DNA of 64,000 nucleotides, from positions 1-64,000 of the IMG/VR virus record IMGVR_UViG_3300022885_000003; one strand, 5' to 3'. The position numbers and the translations under genes were made by a program. This document shows, piece after piece, positions 56,501-64,000 of the stretch; the first letter of the stretch is position 1, and every line of letters starts with the position of its first letter. The notes beneath the pieces are model-generated. The model did not search any database, was not told where the DNA came from, and saw only the letters and a list, made by a program, of their open reading frames with translations. This stretch comes from a virus.

Positions 56501-57819
56501 AGGTACTAGCTGATGCTGGATTTGTATTTGATCCACTTGATCCTGATATTTTATTCCAACCAAAGATCACTTATAGTTTTGATTTACAACCAGGAGAGCA
56601 ATTCCCACCTGGATTAATCCTAAATACAAATACCGGTGAAATTTCAGGAACCCCGTTTGATGTATCAAGTGATACAACCTTTACATTTACAATAGTAGCT
56701 GATAATACTTTCTTCCAAGAGTCAAGAACTTTTTCTATTACTGTACTCGATATAACTGAACCAGAAACGATTAGTGTCGTCGTCCCAATTATGGGAGAAG
56801 ACCGAAGAATATTGCATGATGCGGCCTTGCATTTGTTCATACGTGAAGAAGTTAAGAGTATCAAAGATAGTGAAGAAATATTTGTCCCATTAGCCTTTGA
56901 TTTTGGTTTCACTCCTGAGATCATCCTCAATGAAGAAGATTTGGATGATGAAGATATTGAAAATCTACCGTTTGAAACAACATCAAACTTCGATGATGCG
57001 GGATTTATTACCGCCGAGATCGAAGGAAACACAATCTTTGTTCCAATACAACCACCTGAAAGAGACTCAGACTTTTTTGCTGAGTTTGATATCTTTGGTG
57101 ATACTGTTCCCAGCTTCGGTATTGTGCGAGATCCACACATTTATATGGTCGGTGGTTTGCAGCGTTCATTAAACGTTGGTCAAGAATTGGAAGATTTTTA
57201 TCTAAGCTTAGATGAACATCATAGAAAAGATACGGTTGTGTTTGGTGATTTCAAATCCGTGGTTGTTCGAAACAATGAAGGTGAATATATATACGATGCA
57301 ATTTATGTTGAAGTGCGTGATAGACAAGCAGGGGCGGCATTTGTTCGAACCTATCCACAAGCGCCTGGTCCTGTAAACGCGGTTACACCAATTAACAATT
57401 TGTTCCCACCTTCGTTACTCAATATGCGGGATGGTTTAATTGCAGAAAATGGCTTACCAGGCCAAGAACTCGCGCCAAGATGGCAGAAATCAGAACAAGT
57501 TGAAGGTGAACCTTCTTCGGTACTTGGGTGGACGGCAGCAATTGTTATTGCTTATGCTAAACCAGGGACGGGAGAACGTGTAGTTGATAACGTTTCTCCA
57601 GAAATTAGAAAATTGGTAAGTAATCGACCATTTACTATTGATCGATATAGTGTGTCAACGAAAGCTACACTCACAACTACCACTTTTGATGGTAATACAC
57701 CCACAACGTTTGATGGTAATTTTAATGTTTTTGACGTATTTCAATCACAAATTATTGAAGAGACGTTGGTTAAATTCCCGCCAGGTGATGTGCCAGGAAT
57801 TGCAGCAATTGGTCCATAA
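53587..57819 (+). CDS. Subtilisin-like protease with Ig-like repeats, probable virion protein
   Basis: 1410 residues from ATG 53587. After an inhibitor-I9-like propeptide (about 1-75) comes an S8 peptidase domain with the full triad: Asp114 (VIDTGIKI), His149 (GHGTHVA) and Ser431 (GTSMACPHAVG); the domain carries a 100-residue insertion before the Ser. From about 495 to 1060 lie at least five cadherin/He_PIG-like Ig repeats, with recurring GLLTGTLPEVTEDTEFEFTL-type ends. The C-terminal 350 residues are unrecognised. There is no signal peptide. It lies before the tail-fibre genes behind a late-type box, so it is probably a tail component that cuts host surface protein or matures tail parts. 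Confidence 0.85.
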   Translation: MSDIKKYIAVTKPGTNDQFGYYLASNRIEHTNITPMNSHWIINCTHKQYISILGRSEIVIIEEDVEFSTCAVQNLNGVVDDNWGLDRIDQRSTQLNNVYKFNRNGSTVDIYVIDTGIKIDHEEFGGRASVLSDFVNETGVATGQDGNGHGTHVAATACGATYGVAKAAKVFSAKALNSAGSGSGSAIIQAMNSVLSHHVSKTNNRPSVANMSIGFNGRVTSVDLAVANLVNAGIVTIVAAGNSNRPAIEVSPAGAPEAFTVGAIGFGDARASFSNFSSGDGPGDGDRGFGEAGISNLGSAVDVFAPGVAIRSAAPFEVPSFFLRVDAPFETIVGRVPAGETILSTRFRVFFPYDGTSRVRIGTRSNPTLLFDGSPTFLSRVRDLRLNPNIILPTDEEIILQYEQNDSTQGSFQSNITLSTKDGSQRLNGTSMACPHAVGVAALFLEDKPRPTNSTGVQEVKDFMINNATVNSIPDLPIGTPNRVLFSFFVEEASFEWITLPGIIRSQEENTAFSQTVVARFVDELGNEQPVTYQTNPDFPVFLSLNPITGLLTGTLPEVTEDTEFEFTLTAIAPDLSTIDQVFSINVLDIPNRPPIWVTQPNQIKVGVTPHDPVEGEVVSFQLEATDPEGLPITYSLQVGENPSNPGEIRTSGLFLDSSGLISGTVSNLLVNQTISFTVRASDGELITDRSFFIDLIAVNSSPLWFPLVVSEPVEILTASQGDTILYDFALLTNVDHAADPDNDPLTFTLVGGALPNGTTLSSDGKLSGSLIGNGNFVFTIEVTDTVLSATREFSVDVAEIVTNQPPVWNTPTGNIVTANELSLFIFQLNAIDPEAGLVTYAPNLQFGEEFPATLNISSSGLITGTLPSINESTKVFTFTVNASDGVLVTPRVFEITVSNVSGDVPPIWITPEGSLGTTDECIDAIFKVEATTAAVLIDSDSEVDFELIIQALTVITELDDPLNDLPNEIIEVLADAGFVFDPLDPDILFQPKITYSFDLQPGEQFPPGLILNTNTGEISGTPFDVSSDTTFTFTIVADNTFFQESRTFSITVLDITEPETISVVVPIMGEDRRILHDAALHLFIREEVKSIKDSEEIFVPLAFDFGFTPEIILNEEDLDDEDIENLPFETTSNFDDAGFITAEIEGNTIFVPIQPPERDSDFFAEFDIFGDTVPSFGIVRDPHIYMVGGLQRSLNVGQELEDFYLSLDEHHRKDTVVFGDFKSVVVRNNEGEYIYDAIYVEVRDRQAGAAFVRTYPQAPGPVNAVTPINNLFPPSLLNMRDGLIAENGLPGQELAPRWQKSEQVEGEPSSVLGWTAAIVIAYAKPGTGERVVDNVSPEIRKLVSNRPFTIDRYSVSTKATLTTTTFDGNTPTTFDGNFNVFDVFQSQIIEETLVKFPPGDVPGIAAIGP

Positions 57820-57839
57820 ATGTTAATTAGGATTAATAT

Positions 57840-57847
57840 AATAAATA
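57840..57847 (+). promoter_or_regulatory. Late-type box AATAAATA
   Basis: AATAAATA 28 bp before ATG 57876; AAGGAGG is the ribosome site. Confidence 0.5.
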
Positions 57848-57875
57848 ATAGAGAATAAATTAAGGAGGCTATTTA

Positions 57876-60056
57876 ATGGCTGTTGGTATTAATAATGGAA
57901 TTTCAGGCACTGATGCCGATGGATTCACTTGGAATAGTGAATATCCAGTTGTTGGGCAAAATAACGATACATTCCAATTTAGATGGAATTGGTGGATTGC
58001 AAAAGTAGCCATTGAAAATCTTCAATCAAAGGTTCTTAGCGTTGCTGGCGACGTAGTTGGTGATTCAAGTATTTTTGATTCCGGTGATGGTGAAGTACCA
58101 TTAATTCTAAATCTTATTGATACTGGGGTTGGTGCAGGTAGTTACTCTTTGGCCTCATTAACCGTTGATTCTAAAGGCAGAATTACCGCAATAAGTGATG
58201 TTTCAAGTGATTACGTCCCAGTTACTGGCGGCAACTTTACGGGCATTGTAACGGTCCCAATGGTCACTGGTGCTAGTCCAGGGTTAGCAGCGGCTACTAA
58301 AGACTATGTTGACCTGGTTGCTGGTGGTGGGGCAGGAACGTTTGTTCTAACCGATGGTTCAGTAACAATGTCATCTGCTCTTGAATATGATGCTCTAGTT
58401 GTTACTTCAAACGATGATCAAGTACCAAATATGGCTGAAGTAAAGAATTATGTTACGCCTATTACAAACGGTTTAATTGCAAACAAGCTCAATATTTCCG
58501 GCGGGACGATGACTGGCAATTTGATTCTCAATGCAGATCCCACACTTGCATTACAGGCGGCTACAAAGGATTATGTTGATACCTTCTTACCTCTTGTTGG
58601 TGGGACATTAACTGGTGATCTAGTTCTTAATGCAGATCCCACACTTCCATTGGGTACGGCTACTAAGCAATATGTCGATAATACAACAATGACATTAGAT
58701 GGCATAAATTCAATGGTTGCAGATCTTGATGCTGGAACAAATAAAGTTATTAATGTGGTTGATCCAACCAATCCTCAAGACGTAGCAACTAAGGCTTATG
58801 TAGATTTTGTTGGGACTGCTTGTGTTGCAATACTTGCCGATGGAACAGTTGCAATGACAGCGGATTTGGACTTAGGAACAAACAAAATTGTTAATGTAGT
58901 TGACCCAGTTTTACCACAGGATTCAGCTACGAAGAATTATGTTGATACCATAACGATGACATTAGATGGCGCCAATTTTATGGCCGCAGATCTTAATGTC
59001 GGGACAAATAAAGTTGTTAACGTAGTAGATCCAATTGACCCACAAGATGCGGCTACTAAGGCTTATGTTGATGCTATTATGTCACCGGATATTTCCGATT
59101 TAATCAAACAAGATGGTACCGTTGCAATGACAGCGGATTTGGACTTAGGAACAAACAAAATTGTTAATGTAGTTGACCCAGTTTTACCACAGGATTCAGC
59201 TACGAAGAATTATGTTGATACCATAACGATGACATTAGATGGCGCCAATTTTATGGCCGCAGATCTTAATGTCGGGACAAATAAAGTTGTTAACGTAGTA
59301 GATCCAATTGACCCACAAGATGCGGCTACTAAGGCTTATGTTGATGCTATTATGTCACCGGATATTTCCGATTTAATCAAACAAGATGGTACCGTTGCAA
59401 TGACAGCGGATTTGGACTTAGGAACAAACAAAATTGTTAATGTAGTTGACCCAGTTTCAGCACAAGATGCAGCCACTAAGAACTACGTTGATACATTTGC
59501 TCCACTAAGTGGTGCCACATTTACAGGTGATATCACACTAAATGCAGATCCTACGGTTGCACTTGGTGCGGCCACTAAGCAATATGTTGATAACACAATA
59601 CCAACTGATCATATAAAGCAAGACGGCACTGTTGCAATGACAGCGGATTTGGACTTGGGAACAAACAAAATTGTTAATGTAGTTGATCCAGTTTCAGCAC
59701 AAGATGCAGCCACTAAGAACTATGTTGATACAAGCATACCAGGAACATTTGAAAGCACACAACAAACGATTACATCAGCTGGACAATTGATTCTATCTCA
59801 TGGCTTATCATCGACCCCATTGTTTATGACTGAGTATTTAATTTGTACAACCGCTGAGCATGGATATACTATCGGTGATAAGGTGTTATTTGGACAGCAA
59901 GGTTCAGGTAGCACATCAGTTGTATTTGATTCAACAAATTTAACGATTAGGTTTGCCAATATTGCTGCGGTTTTCCAAGCGTTAGATAAAACTATTGGGA
60001 ATATTGTTAGCCTCACAAATACTTCATGGAATTATTTGATCGTAGCTCGGACATAA
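57876..60056 (+). CDS. Tail fibre with repeated ATKxYVD modules
   Basis: 726 residues. An N-terminal part with DTFQFRWNWWIAKVAIENLQ is followed by about ten repeats with the core DAATKNYVD or ALGAATKQYVD, interspersed with GTVAMTADLDLGTNKIVNVV and GGTLTGDLVLNADPTL. This pattern is typical of trimeric phage tail-fibre shafts. A C-terminal globular domain (about 620-726) begins with QQTITSAGQLILSHGLSSTP. It contains a 273-bp DNA duplication. By position it may connect the tail to the adhesins. Confidence 0.88.
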   Translation: MAVGINNGISGTDADGFTWNSEYPVVGQNNDTFQFRWNWWIAKVAIENLQSKVLSVAGDVVGDSSIFDSGDGEVPLILNLIDTGVGAGSYSLASLTVDSKGRITAISDVSSDYVPVTGGNFTGIVTVPMVTGASPGLAAATKDYVDLVAGGGAGTFVLTDGSVTMSSALEYDALVVTSNDDQVPNMAEVKNYVTPITNGLIANKLNISGGTMTGNLILNADPTLALQAATKDYVDTFLPLVGGTLTGDLVLNADPTLPLGTATKQYVDNTTMTLDGINSMVADLDAGTNKVINVVDPTNPQDVATKAYVDFVGTACVAILADGTVAMTADLDLGTNKIVNVVDPVLPQDSATKNYVDTITMTLDGANFMAADLNVGTNKVVNVVDPIDPQDAATKAYVDAIMSPDISDLIKQDGTVAMTADLDLGTNKIVNVVDPVLPQDSATKNYVDTITMTLDGANFMAADLNVGTNKVVNVVDPIDPQDAATKAYVDAIMSPDISDLIKQDGTVAMTADLDLGTNKIVNVVDPVSAQDAATKNYVDTFAPLSGATFTGDITLNADPTVALGAATKQYVDNTIPTDHIKQDGTVAMTADLDLGTNKIVNVVDPVSAQDAATKNYVDTSIPGTFESTQQTITSAGQLILSHGLSSTPLFMTEYLICTTAEHGYTIGDKVLFGQQGSGSTSVVFDSTNLTIRFANIAAVFQALDKTIGNIVSLTNTSWNYLIVART
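58849..59457 (+). repeat. 273-bp tandem duplication in fibre gene
   Basis: Unit 1 (58849-59121) and unit 2 (59122-59394) are almost identical, and a third partial copy runs to about 59457 before the sequence diverges. Each full unit adds 91 residues and keeps the frame, so fibre length could change by unequal recombination. Confidence 0.85.
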
Positions 60057-60077
60057 TTTCTAAAATTTATCTTTAAC

Positions 60078-60085
60078 GATAAATA
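60078..60085 (+). promoter_or_regulatory. Late-type box GATAAATA
   Basis: GATAAATA 27 bp before ATG 60113; ATGGAG is the ribosome site. Confidence 0.5.
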
Positions 60086-60112
60086 ATTATAGCAAGATTA
60101 TGGAGTATAATT

Positions 60113-63100
60113 ATGGCCAACAAAAATACATTACGCAAAATCGATAGTATTGAATCAAACGACCAAGGTGGTCTACTGATCGACAACCCTTATTTCTTAA
60201 GATTACCAACGGGGTCTAGTTCAAATCGTCCAGGTTTGCTCAGCACCAATATACCGGAATCTACGAATGGTATGATTAGGTATAATGAAGAAACTGGTAA
60301 TATCGAAATTTTCCTTCCTGAAGTTGACTCTGGCGGCGTTCCAACAACGGCACAAGTATGGACTAGTTTAGGTTTAGGGTCGGATCCAGAATCACCAGGA
60401 CAAGGTGACTTCTTACAACGATTCGGTGGCGTTATGTATGGTGACTTACGTATGTCAACCGGAGATGATTTCCACGATGGCTTAGGATCATTGCTTGGTG
60501 TGTCAGCTCAGGGAACTGGTTTACGGGCTGGTATTCAATCCGATAGTACCAATAGTAGAATATTAAACTCTGCAGGATCTATTGCTAATCCATCTTATAG
60601 TTTTGATGTGGAAAGAAATACAGGTATTGCTCTAACAGCACCTAATGAAATGTCATTTATTGTTGACGGTATACCACAATTAACGATTGACAGTGGCGGT
60701 GCCACTATTCCAGCCCCAACATCAATGAATAACGGTTTTGAAAATGCGCCAGGATTAGCGTTTGCTTCTGATCTTGATACTGGGTTTTATCACTCAGCTG
60801 CCAATACAATGGGATTAACCTCCGGCGGATTTGAAGCATTAGAGATTACGATTACTGGTGGCGCTTCATCAAGATTAGATACACAAGTGACAATTCGAGG
60901 AGACCTAATTGTTGAAGGAACAACAACAACAATTGATACAGCAAACCTTGTTGTTGCAGATAACACTATTACACTAAATGATGGGGAAGTTGGTGCCGGT
61001 ATTACGGCCGGAGCAGCAGGAATTGTGGTTGACCGTGGTAGTGAGACGGATGCCGGCTGGTTTTATGACGAAACGAATGATTGGTGGGGGCCAACTGGAC
61101 CAAGTGGTATTGCAGGAGAGGGTGGCGCCACAAATGTTATTGGTAACGTACAAGAGATTGATTCTCGAACAGCACCAACCGCAGGAGTTTTATTTACCAA
61201 CACTGATGCTATTCGTATAAAGAATTCTGGTGGCGGCGGAACAAGTCACGGAACTATTGCTGCGCCGGCATACTCGTTCGAAGCAGATGAAAATACAGGA
61301 ATATACCATCCAGCACTTGAACAGCTTGGGTTGGTTACAGATGGCGTTGAAATGGTTCTCGTTGATGGTTCAGTTACAACTGACCAACACACATTATTCT
61401 CCCGGCAAAGTCGAGCAGTTAAACAACCAATACTTCCAATTATTAGCGTAACTTCTATACCATCATGGTCGTTCGATGGAGATAGTGATACCGGTATTGG
61501 TAGCACAAATACAAATGAATTAGAACTAATTGCCGGTGGTGAAGTTGCAATGACACTAGTTTCTGATGGTGTTCTTGGACAATTGTTGATCGATGACGGA
61601 ACAGTTGGCGCGCCATCCATAGCATTTAGATCAGATACCGATTCAGGTGTATTCAAAAATGGTACAAGCGTTGGTATTGCTTCTGATGGTGTATTGTCAG
61701 GAAACTTTAATGCTAATCAGGTCAATTTATTACCAGGTACAGAAGCATTGCCAGGTATTTCGTTTATTTCCGATGAAGATACCGGAATATGGAATCCGTC
61801 TGCAAATAATATGGCAATGTCGACCGGTGGTGCCGAAAGACTGCGCATAGATGATGTAGGTAATGTTGGGGTTGGTACGACCACTCCTGCCACGTTATTG
61901 GATGTGCAAGGTAATATTACCCAAGGTGTTGTTGGATCCAATGCAGGTCGATTGCTTATCGATAATACAACCGATGATGTTCAAAGGATTAAAGTTAGTC
62001 GTACGGGAATAACTGGTCAATTAGCTTTCCATACAGGTGACGATACCGAACATATGAGGATCGACGATAACGGTAATATCGGTATTGGTACAGATGATCC
62101 ACTTGGTACCGTGCATATTAAAAAATCAACAATTATAGCTGACCCAGTTGATACATTAGTTGACGAATTGGTTATTGAAAATGCAACGACAAATGCTGGT
62201 ATTTCAATTATAACAAATTCAGTAAGTGCCGGCACCATTGCGTTCGGAGATGATAGTAACTCAAATGACGGTTCTCTTTCTTATAATAACACTGATCGTT
62301 CGATGCAGATTAGAACGAATGATACGAATAGATTCTTAATTGACGCTTCGGGTAATGTTGGCATAGGCACAATCCAGCCAGAAGCTGGACTTGATCTATT
62401 TACAGGATTAAACGGTTCGTTTAGTAGATTTAGAATTGAACATTCAGATTCAGCAGGTGGCTCTGCAGGTGGCGCAAAAATTGCAGGGTATGGTAGCAAT
62501 GGTGCTATTGTTGAAATTGCTAATATTGATTTCGCCTTAACTAATGGTTCAGTAGGTAACGAGACCGGTGATATCATATTTAGAACAGCTTTGAATGGTG
62601 CAGCCCCGGTTGAACATATGCGTCTAACCAGTGCAGGATTATTGACAATAACAGATTTAGAAGTTGCTGGGGACTTAACAATCCCATCAATCAATGATAC
62701 TAATGGTCAAATCGCAGGATTTAGAAATAAAATCGTTAATGGTAATTTTGATATTTGGCAACGTGGAACATCCGGATTTGGATCTGGCTTTAATGCTGAT
62801 TTATGGAGAGTTGATACTAATACAGATGATATCATTGTTATATCTCAACAACCTTTCGATCTAGGACAAACAGACGTTCCAGGAGAACCGCAATATTTTA
62901 TGCGTGCAACATTAACATCTGGTACATCTGGTTTCCTTAATGATTTCCGTCAAAGAATCGAAGGTGTCCGTACATTTGCCGGTCAAACCGTTACTCTCTC
63001 TTATTACACTAGAGCAAGTGTTGGTGCTACAACTCAAAATAGGAGAGTCGCGCAACAGTTCGGAACCGGTGGTTCCCCGTCGACCGCAGCCACACAAGCA

Positions 63101-63637
63101 TTGCCTGATGTAGTGCTTACAACACTGTGGACGAAAGTAACGAATACTTTTACCTTCCCATCGTTAACAGGAAAAACGATAGGAACAAATGATGATGATT
63201 TCATAAATATCGTATTAGGACTTCCAGTAAATACAACTATTGATGTTGATATTGCTTGCGTTCAACTTGAATTGGGGTCAATTGCTACACCATTTGAAAA
63301 ACGTGATCCGACAGTTGAATTAACCATGTGTCAGAGACATTATTATGAAACTGCGAAGTCTGGTAGCGCATGGGCGGTAGCTGCAACTGACATTGTTGCA
63401 TCGATCATCTTCCCAACGACAATGCGTAGAATTCCAGATGTATCGTTAATAGATACAACACCAACATTTAACGATTACAATGTATCATTGACTTCGTCGG
63501 GTTCAAGTTTGTCCACTAATGCATTTACAGAAGATGGTGGTAATGTCAGAATGGACGGTTTCTCTGGAGCAATCGTTAGTAGACCTGGATTTTGGAATCA
63601 AACAAATTCAATTTGGGCGTTTGATGCTGGATTCTAA
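60113..63637 (+). CDS. Large tail fibre protein
   Basis: 1174 residues. The N-terminus reads MANKNTLRKIDSIESNDQGG. A long middle part has repeats of the type PSYSFDVERNTGI, PGLAFASDLDTGFYHSAANT, PGISFISDEDTGIWNPSANN, and NVGVGTTTPATLLDVQGNI or NIGIGTDDPLGTVHIKK, which are common in tail fibres with intramolecular trimer shafts. The C-terminal 260 residues start with FRNKIVNGNFDIWQRGTSGF and look like a carbohydrate-binding beta sandwich, often the receptor-binding tip. No peptidase S74 chaperone is present at the end. Confidence 0.88.
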   Translation: MANKNTLRKIDSIESNDQGGLLIDNPYFLRLPTGSSSNRPGLLSTNIPESTNGMIRYNEETGNIEIFLPEVDSGGVPTTAQVWTSLGLGSDPESPGQGDFLQRFGGVMYGDLRMSTGDDFHDGLGSLLGVSAQGTGLRAGIQSDSTNSRILNSAGSIANPSYSFDVERNTGIALTAPNEMSFIVDGIPQLTIDSGGATIPAPTSMNNGFENAPGLAFASDLDTGFYHSAANTMGLTSGGFEALEITITGGASSRLDTQVTIRGDLIVEGTTTTIDTANLVVADNTITLNDGEVGAGITAGAAGIVVDRGSETDAGWFYDETNDWWGPTGPSGIAGEGGATNVIGNVQEIDSRTAPTAGVLFTNTDAIRIKNSGGGGTSHGTIAAPAYSFEADENTGIYHPALEQLGLVTDGVEMVLVDGSVTTDQHTLFSRQSRAVKQPILPIISVTSIPSWSFDGDSDTGIGSTNTNELELIAGGEVAMTLVSDGVLGQLLIDDGTVGAPSIAFRSDTDSGVFKNGTSVGIASDGVLSGNFNANQVNLLPGTEALPGISFISDEDTGIWNPSANNMAMSTGGAERLRIDDVGNVGVGTTTPATLLDVQGNITQGVVGSNAGRLLIDNTTDDVQRIKVSRTGITGQLAFHTGDDTEHMRIDDNGNIGIGTDDPLGTVHIKKSTIIADPVDTLVDELVIENATTNAGISIITNSVSAGTIAFGDDSNSNDGSLSYNNTDRSMQIRTNDTNRFLIDASGNVGIGTIQPEAGLDLFTGLNGSFSRFRIEHSDSAGGSAGGAKIAGYGSNGAIVEIANIDFALTNGSVGNETGDIIFRTALNGAAPVEHMRLTSAGLLTITDLEVAGDLTIPSINDTNGQIAGFRNKIVNGNFDIWQRGTSGFGSGFNADLWRVDTNTDDIIVISQQPFDLGQTDVPGEPQYFMRATLTSGTSGFLNDFRQRIEGVRTFAGQTVTLSYYTRASVGATTQNRRVAQQFGTGGSPSTAATQALPDVVLTTLWTKVTNTFTFPSLTGKTIGTNDDDFINIVLGLPVNTTIDVDIACVQLELGSIATPFEKRDPTVELTMCQRHYYETAKSGSAWAVAATDIVASIIFPTTMRRIPDVSLIDTTPTFNDYNVSLTSSGSSLSTNAFTEDGGNVRMDGFSGAIVSRPGFWNQTNSIWAFDAGF

Positions 63638-63649
63638 AAGGAATTAATA

Positions 63650-64000
63650 ATGAAAACAAATAATTTACGTCAATGGATGAATATACTTGAAAGCAAAGAT
63701 GATTTGAAATTAGATAAACTTTCCTTTTCAAAAGATTCGTTATCTCCAATCATGAGTAAAGAAACTATTGATATACATTATGATATTCTTACAAAAAATT
63801 ATCACAAAAATGCCAAGGACGGCGATCCTTTTCAGATTGCGGGGGCATTCTTACATGATTTGTTCTGGGAGAATTTACAACCACCAACGGACAACAACAA
63901 ACCATTAAATGATTTCTTAGAATTAATCAATGATAAATTTGGATCATTGGCTAAGTTCAAATCTGAGTTTGAGGAAACAGCAACCACAATACAAGGTAAT
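63650..64000 (+). CDS. Fe/Mn superoxide dismutase with possible head-targeting peptide, 3' end outside window
   Basis: 117 residues up to the window edge, from ATG 63650 behind AAAGGA. Residues about 40-117 fit the Fe/Mn-SOD N-terminal helices and the start of the C-terminal domain: IDIHYDILTKNYHKNAKDGD (first His ligand), AGAFLHDLFWENLQPP (second His ligand; bacterial enzymes have NHTFYW or NHSLFW) and FGSLAKFKSEFEETA. The remaining Asp and His ligands should lie beyond the edge. The N-terminal extension MKTNNLRQWMNILESKDD is not part of normal SODs and ends in I-L-E, which fits the (L/I)-x-E rule. It would remove superoxide in the newly infected cell, if packaged. Confidence 0.78.
   Translation, partial: MKTNNLRQWMNILESKDDLKLDKLSFSKDSLSPIMSKETIDIHYDILTKNYHKNAKDGDPFQIAGAFLHDLFWENLQPPTDNNKPLNDFLELINDKFGSLAKFKSEFEETATTIQGN

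Overview
The window is AT-rich, very tightly packed DNA that reads as part of the genome of a large tailed phage of the T4-like (myovirus) kind. The sequence evidence is: modular tail adhesins and fibres; NATAAATA boxes in front of tail and other gene blocks (the T4 late promoter is TATAAATA); strong sigma70-like boxes in front of many small unknown genes; host-derived translation and metabolism genes; and many proteins that start with a short peptide ending in (L/I)-x-E, the cleavage rule of the T4 prohead protease gp21. No stretch over 300 bp lacks a gene. Capsid, terminase and replication genes are not in the window, and the host cannot be named from sequence alone.

Layout. 1-1600: 3' end of an EF-Ts gene, then a LamG tail adhesin whose frame is broken at an ATCT repeat. 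1607-4967 (minus): VOC protein, two small genes including a DUF4326 member, a nucleotidyltransferase-like protein and an ADP-ribosyltransferase-like protein, the last two with the N-terminal processing peptide. 4990-8976: SbmA/BacA-like transporter, small membrane proteins and a threonyl-tRNA synthetase without its editing domain. 8978-12711: small membrane, coiled and HNH genes. 12708-13804 (minus): two more processing-peptide proteins, one with a WGR-like domain. 13866-17460: zinc proteins, purN, pyrE, and a GC-richer gene for a secreted protein with a PEP-CTERM-like tail. 17447-18879 (minus): HAD, ParB-like and cupin genes.

18905-30963 is the most striking part. It is a chain of genes coupled by ATGA, TAATG or 14-nt overlaps, of which 17 (two broken by in-frame stops) begin with variants of MRAIELYE. 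Behind this peptide sit many ADP-ribosyltransferase-like domains, a P-loop kinase fused to one, a GNAT fused to another, a TxGH nucleotidyltransferase, an isochorismatase-like protein and a cysteine-hydrolase-like protein. My inference is that the peptide is a capsid-targeting sequence and that the block encodes a set of enzymes packaged in the head and delivered with the DNA, like T4 Alt and the internal proteins. Four isolated genes elsewhere (2565, 3584, 12708 and 13216, all minus strand) and a superoxide dismutase at the right edge carry similar peptides.

31025-35776: P-loop, nuclease and many small genes, with a tRNA-Thr(UGU) that pairs logically with the phage ThrRS. 35773-42395 (minus): the prkA-yeaH-spoVR stress triad, with a 517-residue intein inside SpoVR. 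42494-48933: deaminase, P-loop, tandem paralogues, a repeat protein with ten 69-bp units and a zinc protein. 48938-52324 (minus): two tail adhesins sharing the N-terminal anchor of the first one. 52327-53534: small genes and an IscA-like protein. 53587-63637: a subtilisin-like protease with Ig-like repeats and two long repeat-rich tail fibres. From 63650: the superoxide dismutase, cut by the window edge.
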